A stretch of DNA of 64,000 nucleotides from Clostridium fungisolvens. Lineage in GTDB: Bacteria > Bacillota > Clostridia > Clostridiales > Clostridiaceae. The DNA lies in the NCBI RefSeq assembly GCF_014193895.1, contig NZ_BLZR01000001.1, positions 310,001-374,000 on the forward strand, in the 5' to 3' direction. The notes beneath the pieces are model-generated. The model saw only the letters and a program-made list of their open reading frames with translations. It had not been told where the DNA came from and searched no databases. This document shows positions 54,490-62,524 of the stretch, piece by piece. The number at the start of each line of letters is the position of its first letter. Positions within the stretch are counted from its first letter, which is position 1. A program made the translations under genes and the position numbers.

Positions 54490-54624
54490 TTAACTTCTTT
54501 AATGGTTAAAAAGGGAAAAATATAGCTTTTTAAAAATAAAAGAAGTTAACCACTTAAATTGATTAAAAGTAAAGTTTTTAACTTCTAAAAAGTTAAAATG
54601 GCTTAGAAGTAAAGAAGTTAAAAA
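54490..54624. repeat. Cluster of four GAAGTTAA inverted repeats
   Basis: The 8-mer GAAGTTAA occurs at 54542 and 54614 and its complement TTAACTTC at 54490 and 54578, with starts spaced 52, 36 and 36 bases apart, plus near-copies at 54590 and 54606. The copies pair to give perfect stems of about 11 bases (54490-54500 with 54539-54549; 54575-54585 with 54614-54624). The location upstream of a ribbon-helix-helix gene suggests an operator or centromere-like site. Confidence 0.6.
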
Positions 54625-54816
54625 TTTATTGAAAACATGATGGTTAGAGGGGATATCTTTATAAAAATTATGTTTATGACAGAAGCTATTTGACATATGA
54701 TAAAGATACAGAAAATTTAAGCAAATCAATAAGATACTTATAAATTCTTTTATAAGTGGAGTTGAATAATTAATACAAAAGCATGTATAGGTATTTGTAA
54801 TGGATTATAATATTTT

Positions 54817-54856
54817 AAAGCTAGTATAAACTTATTGTTTATACTAGCTTTTTTGT
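54817..54856 (+). terminator. Rho-independent terminator, duplicated-module copy 1
   Basis: AAAGCTAGTATAAAC (54817-54831) pairs perfectly with GTTTATACTAGCTTT (54837-54851) around TTATT and runs into a T-tract. The same hairpin, slightly worn, is found at 60210-60247. No + strand gene precedes it. Confidence 0.7.
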
Positions 54857-55063
54857 TACACTAAAAACAAATTCTTACAAATTTCTTAACATTTACTTAG
54901 ATGTATTGACGCAGTTTGTAAGATAAAATACTATATTCATATAATACAAAATATTCCAAAAAACTAAAACTAAAGATAATGGCTGAAATTACAACAGCAG
55001 TCTTTAATGTAATAAAACTAAATAAAAAATTTTACTTAAATAATTAATTAGGGGGAAGGGTTT

Positions 55064-55552
55064 ATGAATTATAAAATAGTTCAGAGAGATTTTTGGCATG
55101 ATGAGAAGATTATGAGTATGACAACTGAAGAGAGATATCTTTATCTATATTTATTGACTAATCCATATAGTAGTAATATTGGTATCTATAAGATAACAAA
55201 AGAACAAATTAAGGAACATACGGGGTATGAAATAGACCAAGTTTGTAATGTGATAAATAGCCTTATAAATAAATATAAAGTGATAGCTTACAATGAAGAT
55301 ACTAAGGAAATTGCTATTGAAAAATGGGGCAAGTACAATCTTATAAAAGGTGGAAAGGTCATGGAAGAGTCCATGAAAAAGCAGTTAAGTCTAGTGGTGG
55401 ATAAGTCTCTGGTAACTTATGTAGCTTTAAATATAAGAAAGAAATGGGCTCTAGATTTATATACTCAATATTGTGATAAAAAGTTAACCTATTATGATAT
55501 AAAAGAGCTACAGTTTAGAAGAAGTAATGAAACTGACTCATATAAAAATTAG
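55064..55552 (+). CDS. Winged-helix (phage replisome organiser/DnaD N-domain-like) protein
   Basis: 162 residues. The start NYKIVQRDFWHDEKIMSMTT, then EERYLYLYLLTNPYSSNIGI and YKITKEQIKEHTGYEI, is the winged-helix N-terminal domain found in phage replisome organisers and DnaD-like proteins. The C-terminal DnaD domain is absent, and a short helical tail ends in FRRSNETDSYKN. There are no other phage genes nearby. A second copy without its first 65 codons lies at 60283. RBS GGGGGAAGGG precedes ATG 55064. Confidence 0.7.
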   Translation: MNYKIVQRDFWHDEKIMSMTTEERYLYLYLLTNPYSSNIGIYKITKEQIKEHTGYEIDQVCNVINSLINKYKVIAYNEDTKEIAIEKWGKYNLIKGGKVMEESMKKQLSLVVDKSLVTYVALNIRKKWALDLYTQYCDKKLTYYDIKELQFRRSNETDSYKN

Positions 55553-55564
55553 AGGAGGGGCATT

Positions 55565-55828
55565 ATGACTAAGTTTGAATATTATAAGATGACTCTTTAT
55601 GAAAGTGAAATTATAAAAAATGAAAGAAGGTTAAAAACTCTACTTAAGACTAATATAATGCTTAGTTTAGATAATAAAAGGCTAAATACTGAAAATATAA
55701 GAATAAAAGAGCAATTAGAAGTTTTGCAATTAAAAAATCATGGTTTTGTTGGTAGAGATAGAAAGATTAGAACTATAGGGATCTTATGCGATAATGACCA
55801 ATATGAAAATCAAGGGGTTTTAAATTGA
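55565..55828 (+). CDS. Small coiled-coil protein, copy 1
   Basis: 87 residues, almost all helical and basic (YESEIIKNERRLKTLLKTN, then a leucine-rich LDNKRLNTENIRIKEQLEVL). It ends in a short strand-like GFVGRDRKIRTIGIL segment. No family is recognised. It follows the winged-helix gene by 12 bases, with AGGAGGGG as ribosome binding site, and the pair is repeated at 60283-60860, so the two proteins probably work together. Confidence 0.6.
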   Translation: MTKFEYYKMTLYESEIIKNERRLKTLLKTNIMLSLDNKRLNTENIRIKEQLEVLQLKNHGFVGRDRKIRTIGILCDNDQYENQGVLN

Positions 55829-55908
55829 AGTACTTGAATAATTTTGTAATATGCAACTAAATTAAATGAGGTGAACAAGAAGAATTGAGGAATAATAGAA
55901 ACACAATA

Positions 55909-56040
55909 TCTAGTAGGAACAAAATAAGAAAATAAATATACTATGTCCATAGTAATATTAGGTGTAATAAACCTAATGATGAATGTTATACTGATACCTA
56001 AGTACGGAGCACAGGAAGTATTCCCTTGTAAGTCTTAGTG
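55909..56040 (+). pseudogene. Internal fragment of a Wzx flippase gene
   Basis: Nearly identical to 62059-62200 of the intact flippase gene (shared stretches include GTCCATAGTAATAT and CTGATACCTAAGTACGGAGC). The preceding 5' flank also matches the flank of the intact copy up to about 60913, so a deletion of about 1.1 kb removed the front of this copy. It ends in an unrelated sequence. Confidence 0.8.
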
Positions 56041-56500
56041 TATAATTGTAAGTTTAAAAGAATAGACGTCTAGAAAAAAATATTAAATGATAAAATAATC
56101 CCTATAGAGCTGCAGTTGATATACTCCATTTATAGTAGACAGTTAAGATAACAAAACCTTGGCACATTCAAATTTTATATTATTTGTCCTGTCTAATTAA
56201 CAGGGGGGCAGTTCATATATGAATAGACCCAAATTGGGAAACAATGCTAAATAAAAACGCTCAACTTTTACACCAAGTGACAAGTTGGTTGAAATTGATA
56301 GAAGTTACATTATCAGTGAAAATAGATAAGTTTACACATGTGGAATTCAAAAAATTTAGCAAGATACAAATCAAATTATTTTAAAATGTGGTTCTTCATT
56401 ACTAGACGTTCCAACTAGAGTAGGGATAGTGGTGTTGGAGCAAAATATTATACTGTTACTAGAAATTGGGTTAGAGTAAAGATTTTTTTATAGTTAAAAG

Positions 56501-56552
56501 CCTCATACTTTATTTATTAAAGTTATATTGATATAATCAATGAAGTATGAGG
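56501..56552 (+). promoter_or_regulatory. Inverted repeat covering the ribosome binding site of the acyltransferase gene
   Basis: CCTCATACTT (56501-56510) is the exact complement of AAGTATGAGG (56543-56552), and the right arm overlaps the GAGGTG Shine-Dalgarno site 8 bases before ATG 56560. The loop contains TATAAT (56532-56537), so the palindrome could instead be an operator around a promoter. Confidence 0.55.
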
Positions 56553-56559
56553 TGATTAT

Positions 56560-57786
56560 ATGAATGATTTAATTAAGAGAGTTTTTAGGATAAATAATAG
56601 TAATATAAGTGAACTTGATGCAATGAGGGGAATAGCTGTACTGTTGGTGTTTTTTTACCATATAATGGGAGTTGCTGGCATTAGAACCTTAAGTATTAGA
56701 AAATTTAATGTTGCACCATTTATGATGTGGGGACATTTAGGTGTAGATATATTTTATATATTGAGTGGATTTTTATTGTTTTTACCATTTGGAAAAGCGT
56801 ATTATAATAATACTTCAGTTAATTTAAAAGATTATTTTATAAAGAGGGCGCTAAGGATATTACCTGCTTTTTATTTTTTTATTATAATTTATGTTTTTTG
56901 TGTTAATACAGATTTATTAACTAAAAGTGGATTTAAAAGTATATTAGGCAATATGATGTTCCTCCAAAACTATCCAGTGTTTAATATTAAGGTTTTTAAT
57001 GATACAACTTGGACTTTAGCTGTTGAAGTACAGTTTTATATTATATTACCAATAATTGCTAAGTTTTTTACGGGGAATAAAGCAAAAAAATCATTTATAA
57101 TTTCTATTATAATAGTTATGATATATAGATTAGCAGTAACGGCAATAATTAAACCTACTATGGTAGTATCTGACACAAGGTATTACATGGCATGTGAAGC
57201 TAATATTTTAGGTTGTTTCGATAATTTCGCAATAGGAATGTTAATTTCTAATTTATATATTAAAAATAGCTTAAATATCACGGAAATTAAAATTAGTAAA
57301 ATAATTAATGTCTGTAAGAAATTATCCTTAGTATCTCCATTAGTTTTTACTTTCTTGATGTATAACTATTATAATTCAAGTTTTAATAGTTCAATGTTCC
57401 ATAATATATTCTTTAGTTTTTTCTTTGATATTACTTTGTATTTATTTGTTGCATCAATAATAGTAGTAGCTCTGTTTAGTGAAGGTAAGCTCATTAATAG
57501 CGTTTTGAATAATAGAATTTTAATCTTTATGGGGACAATAAGCTATAGCATTTATATTTGGCATCTATTCTTTCAACAAAGATTAAACAATATTCCTTTC
57601 ATTATATCTTCAACATCATTACAAACTAAGTATATAAAATTATTTCTAGTTTCCGTTATTTTTATAATCCCCTTTTCGGCATTAATGTATTTATTAGTTG
57701 AGAGACCATTTATTGACTTGTCTAAAAAATTGTTTTCTCGTAAGAAAGAGGGAAGTAAAAATGATAATGAATATTTGTCATGCTAG
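56560..57786 (+). CDS. Acyltransferase-3 family membrane protein (OafA-like)
   Basis: 408 residues, about ten membrane segments. Family blocks are ELDAMRGIAVLLVFFYHIMG (catalytic His in the first helix), WGHLGVDIFYILSGFLLFLP, YFIKRALRILPAFYFFI (conserved Arg) and DTTWTLAVEVQFYIILPIIA. It transfers an acyl group, commonly acetyl, onto a cell-surface sugar. There is no extra ectodomain. It lies in the second polysaccharide region without a neighbouring glycosyltransferase, so its acceptor is unknown. Confidence 0.88.
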   Translation: MNDLIKRVFRINNSNISELDAMRGIAVLLVFFYHIMGVAGIRTLSIRKFNVAPFMMWGHLGVDIFYILSGFLLFLPFGKAYYNNTSVNLKDYFIKRALRILPAFYFFIIIYVFCVNTDLLTKSGFKSILGNMMFLQNYPVFNIKVFNDTTWTLAVEVQFYIILPIIAKFFTGNKAKKSFIISIIIVMIYRLAVTAIIKPTMVVSDTRYYMACEANILGCFDNFAIGMLISNLYIKNSLNITEIKISKIINVCKKLSLVSPLVFTFLMYNYYNSSFNSSMFHNIFFSFFFDITLYLFVASIIVVALFSEGKLINSVLNNRILIFMGTISYSIYIWHLFFQQRLNNIPFIISSTSLQTKYIKLFLVSVIFIIPFSALMYLLVERPFIDLSKKLFSRKKEGSKNDNEYLSC

Positions 57787-57957
57787 AAAAACATTGAGAC
57801 CTAACCGCCAGTGATAAAACAGATATTTTATGTTGGGAAAGTATAACTAATTACATAGTTAAATACCCTTTGAGACTAGTGTTTAATTTAGTTGATTGTG
57901 CATCATCCATTCTTATTTTTCCTAATTGTAGTTAAAAATCCATTTAAAAACTTTCTT

Positions 57958-58135
57958 CATTCAAAGTTGCAACATACCAAGATATTCATGTAAAACTATT
58001 ACAGTAGTCGTAAGATTCATATGTTCAGTTATTATGTCTTTTTTGTTTATTCCGAAATCTACAAGTTGCCTTTTGGCAATTTCAGCTTTGCTATCAATTT
58101 TCTCATACACTGAACCTCTAGATACTTAGTTTTAT
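57958..58135 (-). pseudogene. Remnant of a second ydcF-like gene
   Basis: Matches the 3' part of the YdcF gene at 28513-28890: the last codons (EYLGMLQL, here followed directly by a stop) and, after an internal deletion, the block before ISGGSVYGEN. Identity is moderate, so this is a diverged paralogue, not a recent copy. It also shows what the C terminus of the intact gene looked like before IS insertion. Confidence 0.65.
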
Positions 58136-58199
58136 TGTTTTTGTGGTGATTGAATTAAATTAAAGGTTACTGGCTATTTTCTACATAATCTGCTACTGT

Positions 58200-58227
58200 T
58201 TTACAATTTAAGAATATATGCTATAAT
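58200..58227 (+). promoter_or_regulatory. Sigma-A promoter of the acyltransferase gene
   Basis: TTTACA (58200-58205), a 16-base spacer and TATAAT (58222-58227) preceded by TGC, an extended -10. It lies 23 bases before ATG 58251 with an AAGGAGG ribosome binding site in between. Confidence 0.7.
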
Positions 58228-58250
58228 CCTAATGTTAAGGAGGAATTGAA

Positions 58251-60041
58251 ATGAAAAAAATTAAGTATTTAGACGGTATTAGGGGATTGGCAGCATTATC
58301 TGTTGTAATATTTCATTTTGTCAGAAACTTTTATCCAACACTTGATAATGCAAATATAAATCAAATACATACTAATGGTAACATTGAAATTCTATTTGCT
58401 ACAACTCCATTAAATCTTTTATATAATGGTAACTTTGCAGTTTGTATATTTTTTATACTAAGTGGTTATGTTTTATCATATAAGTTTTTTGCTACAAAAA
58501 ATGATGAAGTAATAGTATCAAGTGCTTTTAAAAGATATTTCAGACTACTAATTCCGGTTTTATTTTCAGTATTGCTCTATTTCGCTTGTATCCAATCCTT
58601 GCCAACAGGAGAAAAATATTTTGGTAACAGAGATGGTTTTACCCTTGGGAAGGCGTTGTATGAAAGCTTTATAGGTATACTTTTCTATGGAGAATCAACC
58701 TTTAATTCCGCTTTATGGACTATGTCAATCGAGTTTATAGGATCATTTATCGTTTTTGCTTTTTGCGCTATATTCGGAAAAAGTAACAAGCGTATTATTG
58801 CTTATTTGCTCGCTATCATAATTTTTTGGAACTCTTATTATTTAGCATTTATATTAGGTATGCTACTAAGCGATATAAGTAGTTTTGATAAATTCACTAT
58901 AAAAAAAGCAATATATATTTTACCGTTATTCTTTTTATCGATTTATACGAGTTCGTTTCCTACAAATATAAATATAAAAGAAAATTCAACTATAGGAATT
59001 GATTTAACAATATACTCTTTTTTAAATTATATTGTTAAAGGATACTTATTTTGGCATATTGTCGGAGCATTTATATTAATTTTTATCTTAATTAACGTTA
59101 AGAAACTTCAATCGTTTTTTTCTTTAAAAATATTCGAATTTTTAGGTAAAATATCTTTTTCAATGTATATAACTCACTTGTTAGTTATAATATTTTTTTC
59201 AAGAGATTTTTTCGAATTAGTGCATAAACACTTGGGTTATAATTATAGTGCCTTAGTAACTTTTGTGATTTCACTAGGTTTAATTATAGTTATAAGTTAT
59301 CCTACATATTATTTCGTAGATAGATTCTCAGTTAAGTTTGCTAATATTTTATATAATCACTTTTTTAAGGTTAATAATTTCAAATTTGAAAGTATAATAA
59401 GAAGTTTCACATCGAATGTTAATAAAAACCGCATTTTGCTTTGCTTTTCTTTTATTATTACAAGTTTGATAACTCTGGTTTTTATTTATTTAGTACCTAT
59501 CAGATTTTTCTATTATAGCAATAAAAATATAAGCATTGAATTAAACTCTATTATACATAAAAATGATTACTACCAACTTTATTACACAGAAACTAATTCA
59601 GATACCTTTAGTGATTCTAAAGTGGTACAAGTTCCTGTAATGGCTAGTACAGAAACACAAAAAATCAAGTTTAACCTACCCATCGAAAATATATCTAAAT
59701 TAAGAATAGATTTTGGCTCTACTCCGGGTGTTTTTTATATAAAAAATATAGAAGTTATTAAAGCTAACAAAAAAGAATCTATAACATTGGCTGATATAAC
59801 TAACTACAAGTTTAATCAAATAGAAGCAAGTAAAGATAAGAATTACTTAAAATTAATGTCGAATGAGCAAGACCCTTTTATTGTTTCTAATAATTTAAAT
59901 ATTAAAAAGATTAATAACACTAACTTCTTGAACTACTCAAATATAATATTATTCATTTTATGCTTATTTCCATCTATATTTTATATATTATTAAAAGTTC
60001 AATCTTTTTGTTTTAAAATTTATATTAAAGAGAATAGTTAA
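58251..60041 (+). CDS. Acyltransferase-3 family protein with extra C-terminal extracytoplasmic domain
   Basis: 596 residues. Residues 1-380 form the usual membrane acyltransferase: LDGIRGLAALSVVIFHFVRN, AVCIFFILSGYVLSYKFF, FKRYFRLLIPVLFS and TFNSALWTMSIEFIGSFIVF. After an eleventh helix (about 398-418) there is an outer domain of about 140 residues, predicted beta-rich (NISIELNSIIHKNDYYQLYY to SNNLNIKK), and a last helix (about 563-585). OafA-like enzymes with a fused outer domain use it as acceptor-binding or second transferase module; here the domain is not SGNH and I cannot name it. Own promoter and terminator. Confidence 0.85.
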   Translation: MKKIKYLDGIRGLAALSVVIFHFVRNFYPTLDNANINQIHTNGNIEILFATTPLNLLYNGNFAVCIFFILSGYVLSYKFFATKNDEVIVSSAFKRYFRLLIPVLFSVLLYFACIQSLPTGEKYFGNRDGFTLGKALYESFIGILFYGESTFNSALWTMSIEFIGSFIVFAFCAIFGKSNKRIIAYLLAIIIFWNSYYLAFILGMLLSDISSFDKFTIKKAIYILPLFFLSIYTSSFPTNINIKENSTIGIDLTIYSFLNYIVKGYLFWHIVGAFILIFILINVKKLQSFFSLKIFEFLGKISFSMYITHLLVIIFFSRDFFELVHKHLGYNYSALVTFVISLGLIIVISYPTYYFVDRFSVKFANILYNHFFKVNNFKFESIIRSFTSNVNKNRILLCFSFIITSLITLVFIYLVPIRFFYYSNKNISIELNSIIHKNDYYQLYYTETNSDTFSDSKVVQVPVMASTETQKIKFNLPIENISKLRIDFGSTPGVFYIKNIEVIKANKKESITLADITNYKFNQIEASKDKNYLKLMSNEQDPFIVSNNLNIKKINNTNFLNYSNIILFILCLFPSIFYILLKVQSFCFKIYIKENS

Positions 60042-60056
60042 TTCTATTCTCTTTTT
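60027..60056 (+). terminator. Rho-independent terminator overlapping the gene end
   Basis: AAAGAGAATAG (60027-60037) pairs with CTATTCTCTTT (60044-60054), followed by further T residues. The stop codon of the acyltransferase gene falls in the loop. Confidence 0.8.
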
Positions 60057-60209
60057 AATACAATTCTAAATATTTATACCTACATTAAATTAATATTGAT
60101 GTGAAAATTTTTACACCTATCCATTAAGTGTGCAATAGATATATCAAATCATGTAATAGCAGGTAGGAGATTTAGAAGTCCACAAAGTAATAGAGAAGCT
60201 AATATTCTT

Positions 60210-60247
60210 AAGCTAGTATAAACTTGTTATTTGTACTAGCTTTTTTT
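60210..60247 (+). terminator. Rho-independent terminator, duplicated-module copy 2
   Basis: AAGCTAGTA (60210-60218) pairs with TACTAGCTT (60234-60242) and runs into seven T residues. It corresponds to the hairpin at 54817 and is followed by the same leader sequence (TTGTTACA and AAAAACAAATTCTTACAA). Confidence 0.65.
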
Positions 60248-60282
60248 GTTACATTAAAAACAAATTCTTACAAGTTTCTAAT

Positions 60283-60585
60283 ATGATAAATAGTCTTATA
60301 AGTAAATACAAAGTTATAGCTTACAATGAAGATACTAAGGAAATTGCTATTGAAAAATGGGGCAAGTACAATCTTATAAAAGGTGGAAAGGTCATGGAAG
60401 AATCCATGAAAAAGCAGTTAAGTCTAGTGGTGGATAAGTCGTTAGTAACTTATGTAGCTTTGAATATAAGAAAGAAATGGGCCCTAGATTTATATACTCA
60501 ATATTGTGATAAAAAGTTAACCTATTATGACATAAAAGAGCTACAGTTTAGAAGAAGTAATGAAACTGACTCATATAAAAATTAG
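60283..60585 (+). pseudogene. Winged-helix protein gene, copy 2, 5' deleted
   Basis: 100 codons almost identical to residues 63-162 of the protein at 55064 (INSLISKYKVIAYNEDTKEI). The first 60 or so codons and part of the leader are removed by a deletion whose junction lies at about 60275-60282, joining the leader directly to the third helix. The ATG at 60283 has no good ribosome binding site. Probably not made, or made without its DNA-binding domain. Confidence 0.8.
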
Positions 60586-60596
60586 GGAGGATCATT

Positions 60597-60860
60597 ATGA
60601 CTAAGTTTGAATATTATAAGATGGCTCATTATGAAAGTAAAATTATAAAAAATGAAAGAAGGTTAAAAACTCTGCTTAAGACTAATATAATGCTTAGTTT
60701 AGATAATAAAAGGCTAAATACTGAAAATATAAGAATAAAAGAGCAATTAGAGATTTTGAAATTAAAGAATCATGGTTTTGTTGGCAGAGATAGAAAGATT
60801 AGAACTATAGGGATCTTATGTGATAATGAAAGATATGAAAATCAAGGAATTTTAAATTAA
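60597..60860 (+). CDS. Small coiled-coil protein, copy 2
   Basis: 87 residues, about 93 percent identical to the protein at 55565 (differences such as MAHYESKI for MTLYESEI and EILKLKN for EVLQLKN). Intact with AGGGAGG as ribosome binding site. No family is recognised. It precedes the intact flippase gene by 175 bases. Confidence 0.6.
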   Translation: MTKFEYYKMAHYESKIIKNERRLKTLLKTNIMLSLDNKRLNTENIRIKEQLEILKLKNHGFVGRDRKIRTIGILCDNERYENQGILN

Positions 60861-61035
60861 ATTGCTTCATGAATTTCGCAAAATATGATTAAATCAGATA
60901 TGATGAACAAGAAGAATTGTGGAATATAAAGGCAGAGAGTGAAATTTAATATAACAATATAAATAAAATCCTTCTACAAAAACAAGAAAAAGTGATATTA
61001 TAGATGATGTATAAAAAAACTACGGGAGATTTAAT

Positions 61036-62469
61036 ATGAGCATAATCAAAAATTACATCTATAATACTTTATATCAGGTTATGATTATGATCATTCCGCT
61101 GATAACAATACCTTATCTAACAAGGATCTTTAGCCCAGATCAAATGGGGCTTAATGCATATACATTATCAATAGTTAATTATTTTATGCTATTTGGTATG
61201 CTTGGTATGCAGATGTACGGAAATAGACAAGTGGGTTATGTAAGGGATGATAAAGAAAAGCTTAGAAAGTATTTCTGGAGCTTATACGTAACACAAATTG
61301 GAACAAGCTTAATAGCGATGGTTGTTTACTATCTATTTGTAGGGATTTTTATAAAGGAAAATCAGTTTATATTTCTTATACAAGGTCTTAACATGCTTAC
61401 AATAGTACTTGATATATCTTGGCTCTTTATGGGCTTAGAAGACTTTAAAAAGGTTGTTATAAGAAACTCAACAATAAAACTAGCGGGACTACTTAGTATC
61501 TTTATATTTGTAAGAAGTTCAGATGACCTAATAAAATATATACTTCTAACTATATTCATAAATGTAGCAGGACTTATAATAATGTGGGCTTACATACCTA
61601 AGCATTTAAGAAAGATAGAAGTTGATATAGCTATTATTAAGGAAACTATTTTTCCTCTAATTAGATTATTTTTACCTCAAATATCTGCTCAGGTATATTT
61701 ATTGCTATCTAGAACCTTAATTGGAGTACTATCAAACAACGATCAAGTTGCTTTTTATGATTATTCTCAAAAAATCATTAATATCATACTATCTCTAGTT
61801 GCATCAGTGGGGGTAGTGCTACTGCCTAGAATTTCAAATATACTAGGACAAGGCAAGAAGGAAGAAATGAAAAAACTTGTGGAACAAACCTTTTCTTTTG
61901 TTTCATATGTATCTATTCCTATGGCTTTTGGATTAATGGGAATATCTAAAATACTAATATCCTGGTTTTTAGCTCCTCAGTATTATGCTGTAGAGAGACT
62001 AACGGTGGCAAGTTCTATTATAATAGTTGCTGTTAACTGGGCTAATATTATAGGAATACAGTATTTAGTAGGAACAAAACAAGAAAATAAATATACTATG
62101 TCCATAGTAATATCAGGTGTAATAAACTTAATAATGAATTTTATACTGATACCTAAGTACGGAGCTACAGGTGCAGTAATATCAATAATTGAAGCAGAAG
62201 TCTTAGGGATAATACTACAGCTTATATTTGTAAGAAAGCAACTGCCTATTGGTAGAATGCTATTGGGTACAGGTAAGTATTGGATAACTTCTATAATTAT
62301 GATGTTTTTAGTAAGCTATGTAGGTGATTTTATAAATAATCCTATACTAGCAAATATGATTCAAGTAGCAATTGGAGGAGGCTTCTATCTATTAGTGATG
62401 TTTATACTAAAAGATAAGACTCAGAAGCTAGTTTTAAGTAAGGTTAAAGGGGTTATAATGAGAAGATAA
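61036..62469 (+). CDS. Wzx-type polysaccharide flippase (MOP superfamily)
   Basis: 477 residues with 12-14 membrane segments. SIIKNYIYNTLYQVMIMIIP then TIPYLTRIFSPDQMGLNAYT is the typical start of RfbX/Wzx flippases, and LMNFILIPKYGATGAVISII is the conserved late block. It differs strongly from the flippase at 17608, so it belongs to another polymer. GGGAGA precedes ATG 61036. A fragment of a second copy is at 55909. Confidence 0.9.
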   Translation: MSIIKNYIYNTLYQVMIMIIPLITIPYLTRIFSPDQMGLNAYTLSIVNYFMLFGMLGMQMYGNRQVGYVRDDKEKLRKYFWSLYVTQIGTSLIAMVVYYLFVGIFIKENQFIFLIQGLNMLTIVLDISWLFMGLEDFKKVVIRNSTIKLAGLLSIFIFVRSSDDLIKYILLTIFINVAGLIIMWAYIPKHLRKIEVDIAIIKETIFPLIRLFLPQISAQVYLLLSRTLIGVLSNNDQVAFYDYSQKIINIILSLVASVGVVLLPRISNILGQGKKEEMKKLVEQTFSFVSYVSIPMAFGLMGISKILISWFLAPQYYAVERLTVASSIIIVAVNWANIIGIQYLVGTKQENKYTMSIVISGVINLIMNFILIPKYGATGAVISIIEAEVLGIILQLIFVRKQLPIGRMLLGTGKYWITSIIMMFLVSYVGDFINNPILANMIQVAIGGGFYLLVMFILKDKTQKLVLSKVKGVIMRR

Positions 62470-62524
62470 AAATTATAAATAAATATATAAATACTTCACG
62501 GTGTTGACGTTAGGAGAGGTTTAT

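Larger units (their letters stand above)
54313..55063. other. Intergenic region with inverted repeats and a terminator
   Basis: 750 bases, no gene. The left half holds the GAAGTTAA repeat cluster (54490-54624). The right half holds a terminator-like hairpin (54817-54856) and a leader to the gene at 55064 that is shared with the second copy near 60210-60280. Confidence 0.6.
55829..56559. other. Rearranged region with flippase fragment
   Basis: Contains a remnant of the 3' part of a Wzx gene (55909-56040), a frameshifted trace around 56360-56480 (TRRSN, then SGVGAKYYTVTRNWVRVK) that may come from a surface protein, and the hairpin before the acyltransferase gene. Nothing intact. Confidence 0.5.
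57787..58250. other. Intergenic region with YdcF remnant and promoter
   Basis: Holds a broken minus-strand ydcF fragment (57958-58135) and, in its last 50 bases, a good promoter for the next gene. The first 170 bases show nothing recognisable. Confidence 0.5.

Noticed and set aside
54490..54624. GAAGTTAA cluster as a CRISPR array or tRNA-like structure
   Set aside because: Units are only 8 bases, alternate in orientation and have no uniform spacers; no cloverleaf can be drawn.
55064..60860. Prophage remnant suggested by the replisome-organiser-like winged helix
   Set aside because: No integrase, terminase, structural or lysis genes, and no attachment-site-like repeats; the module repeats with a polysaccharide flippase instead.
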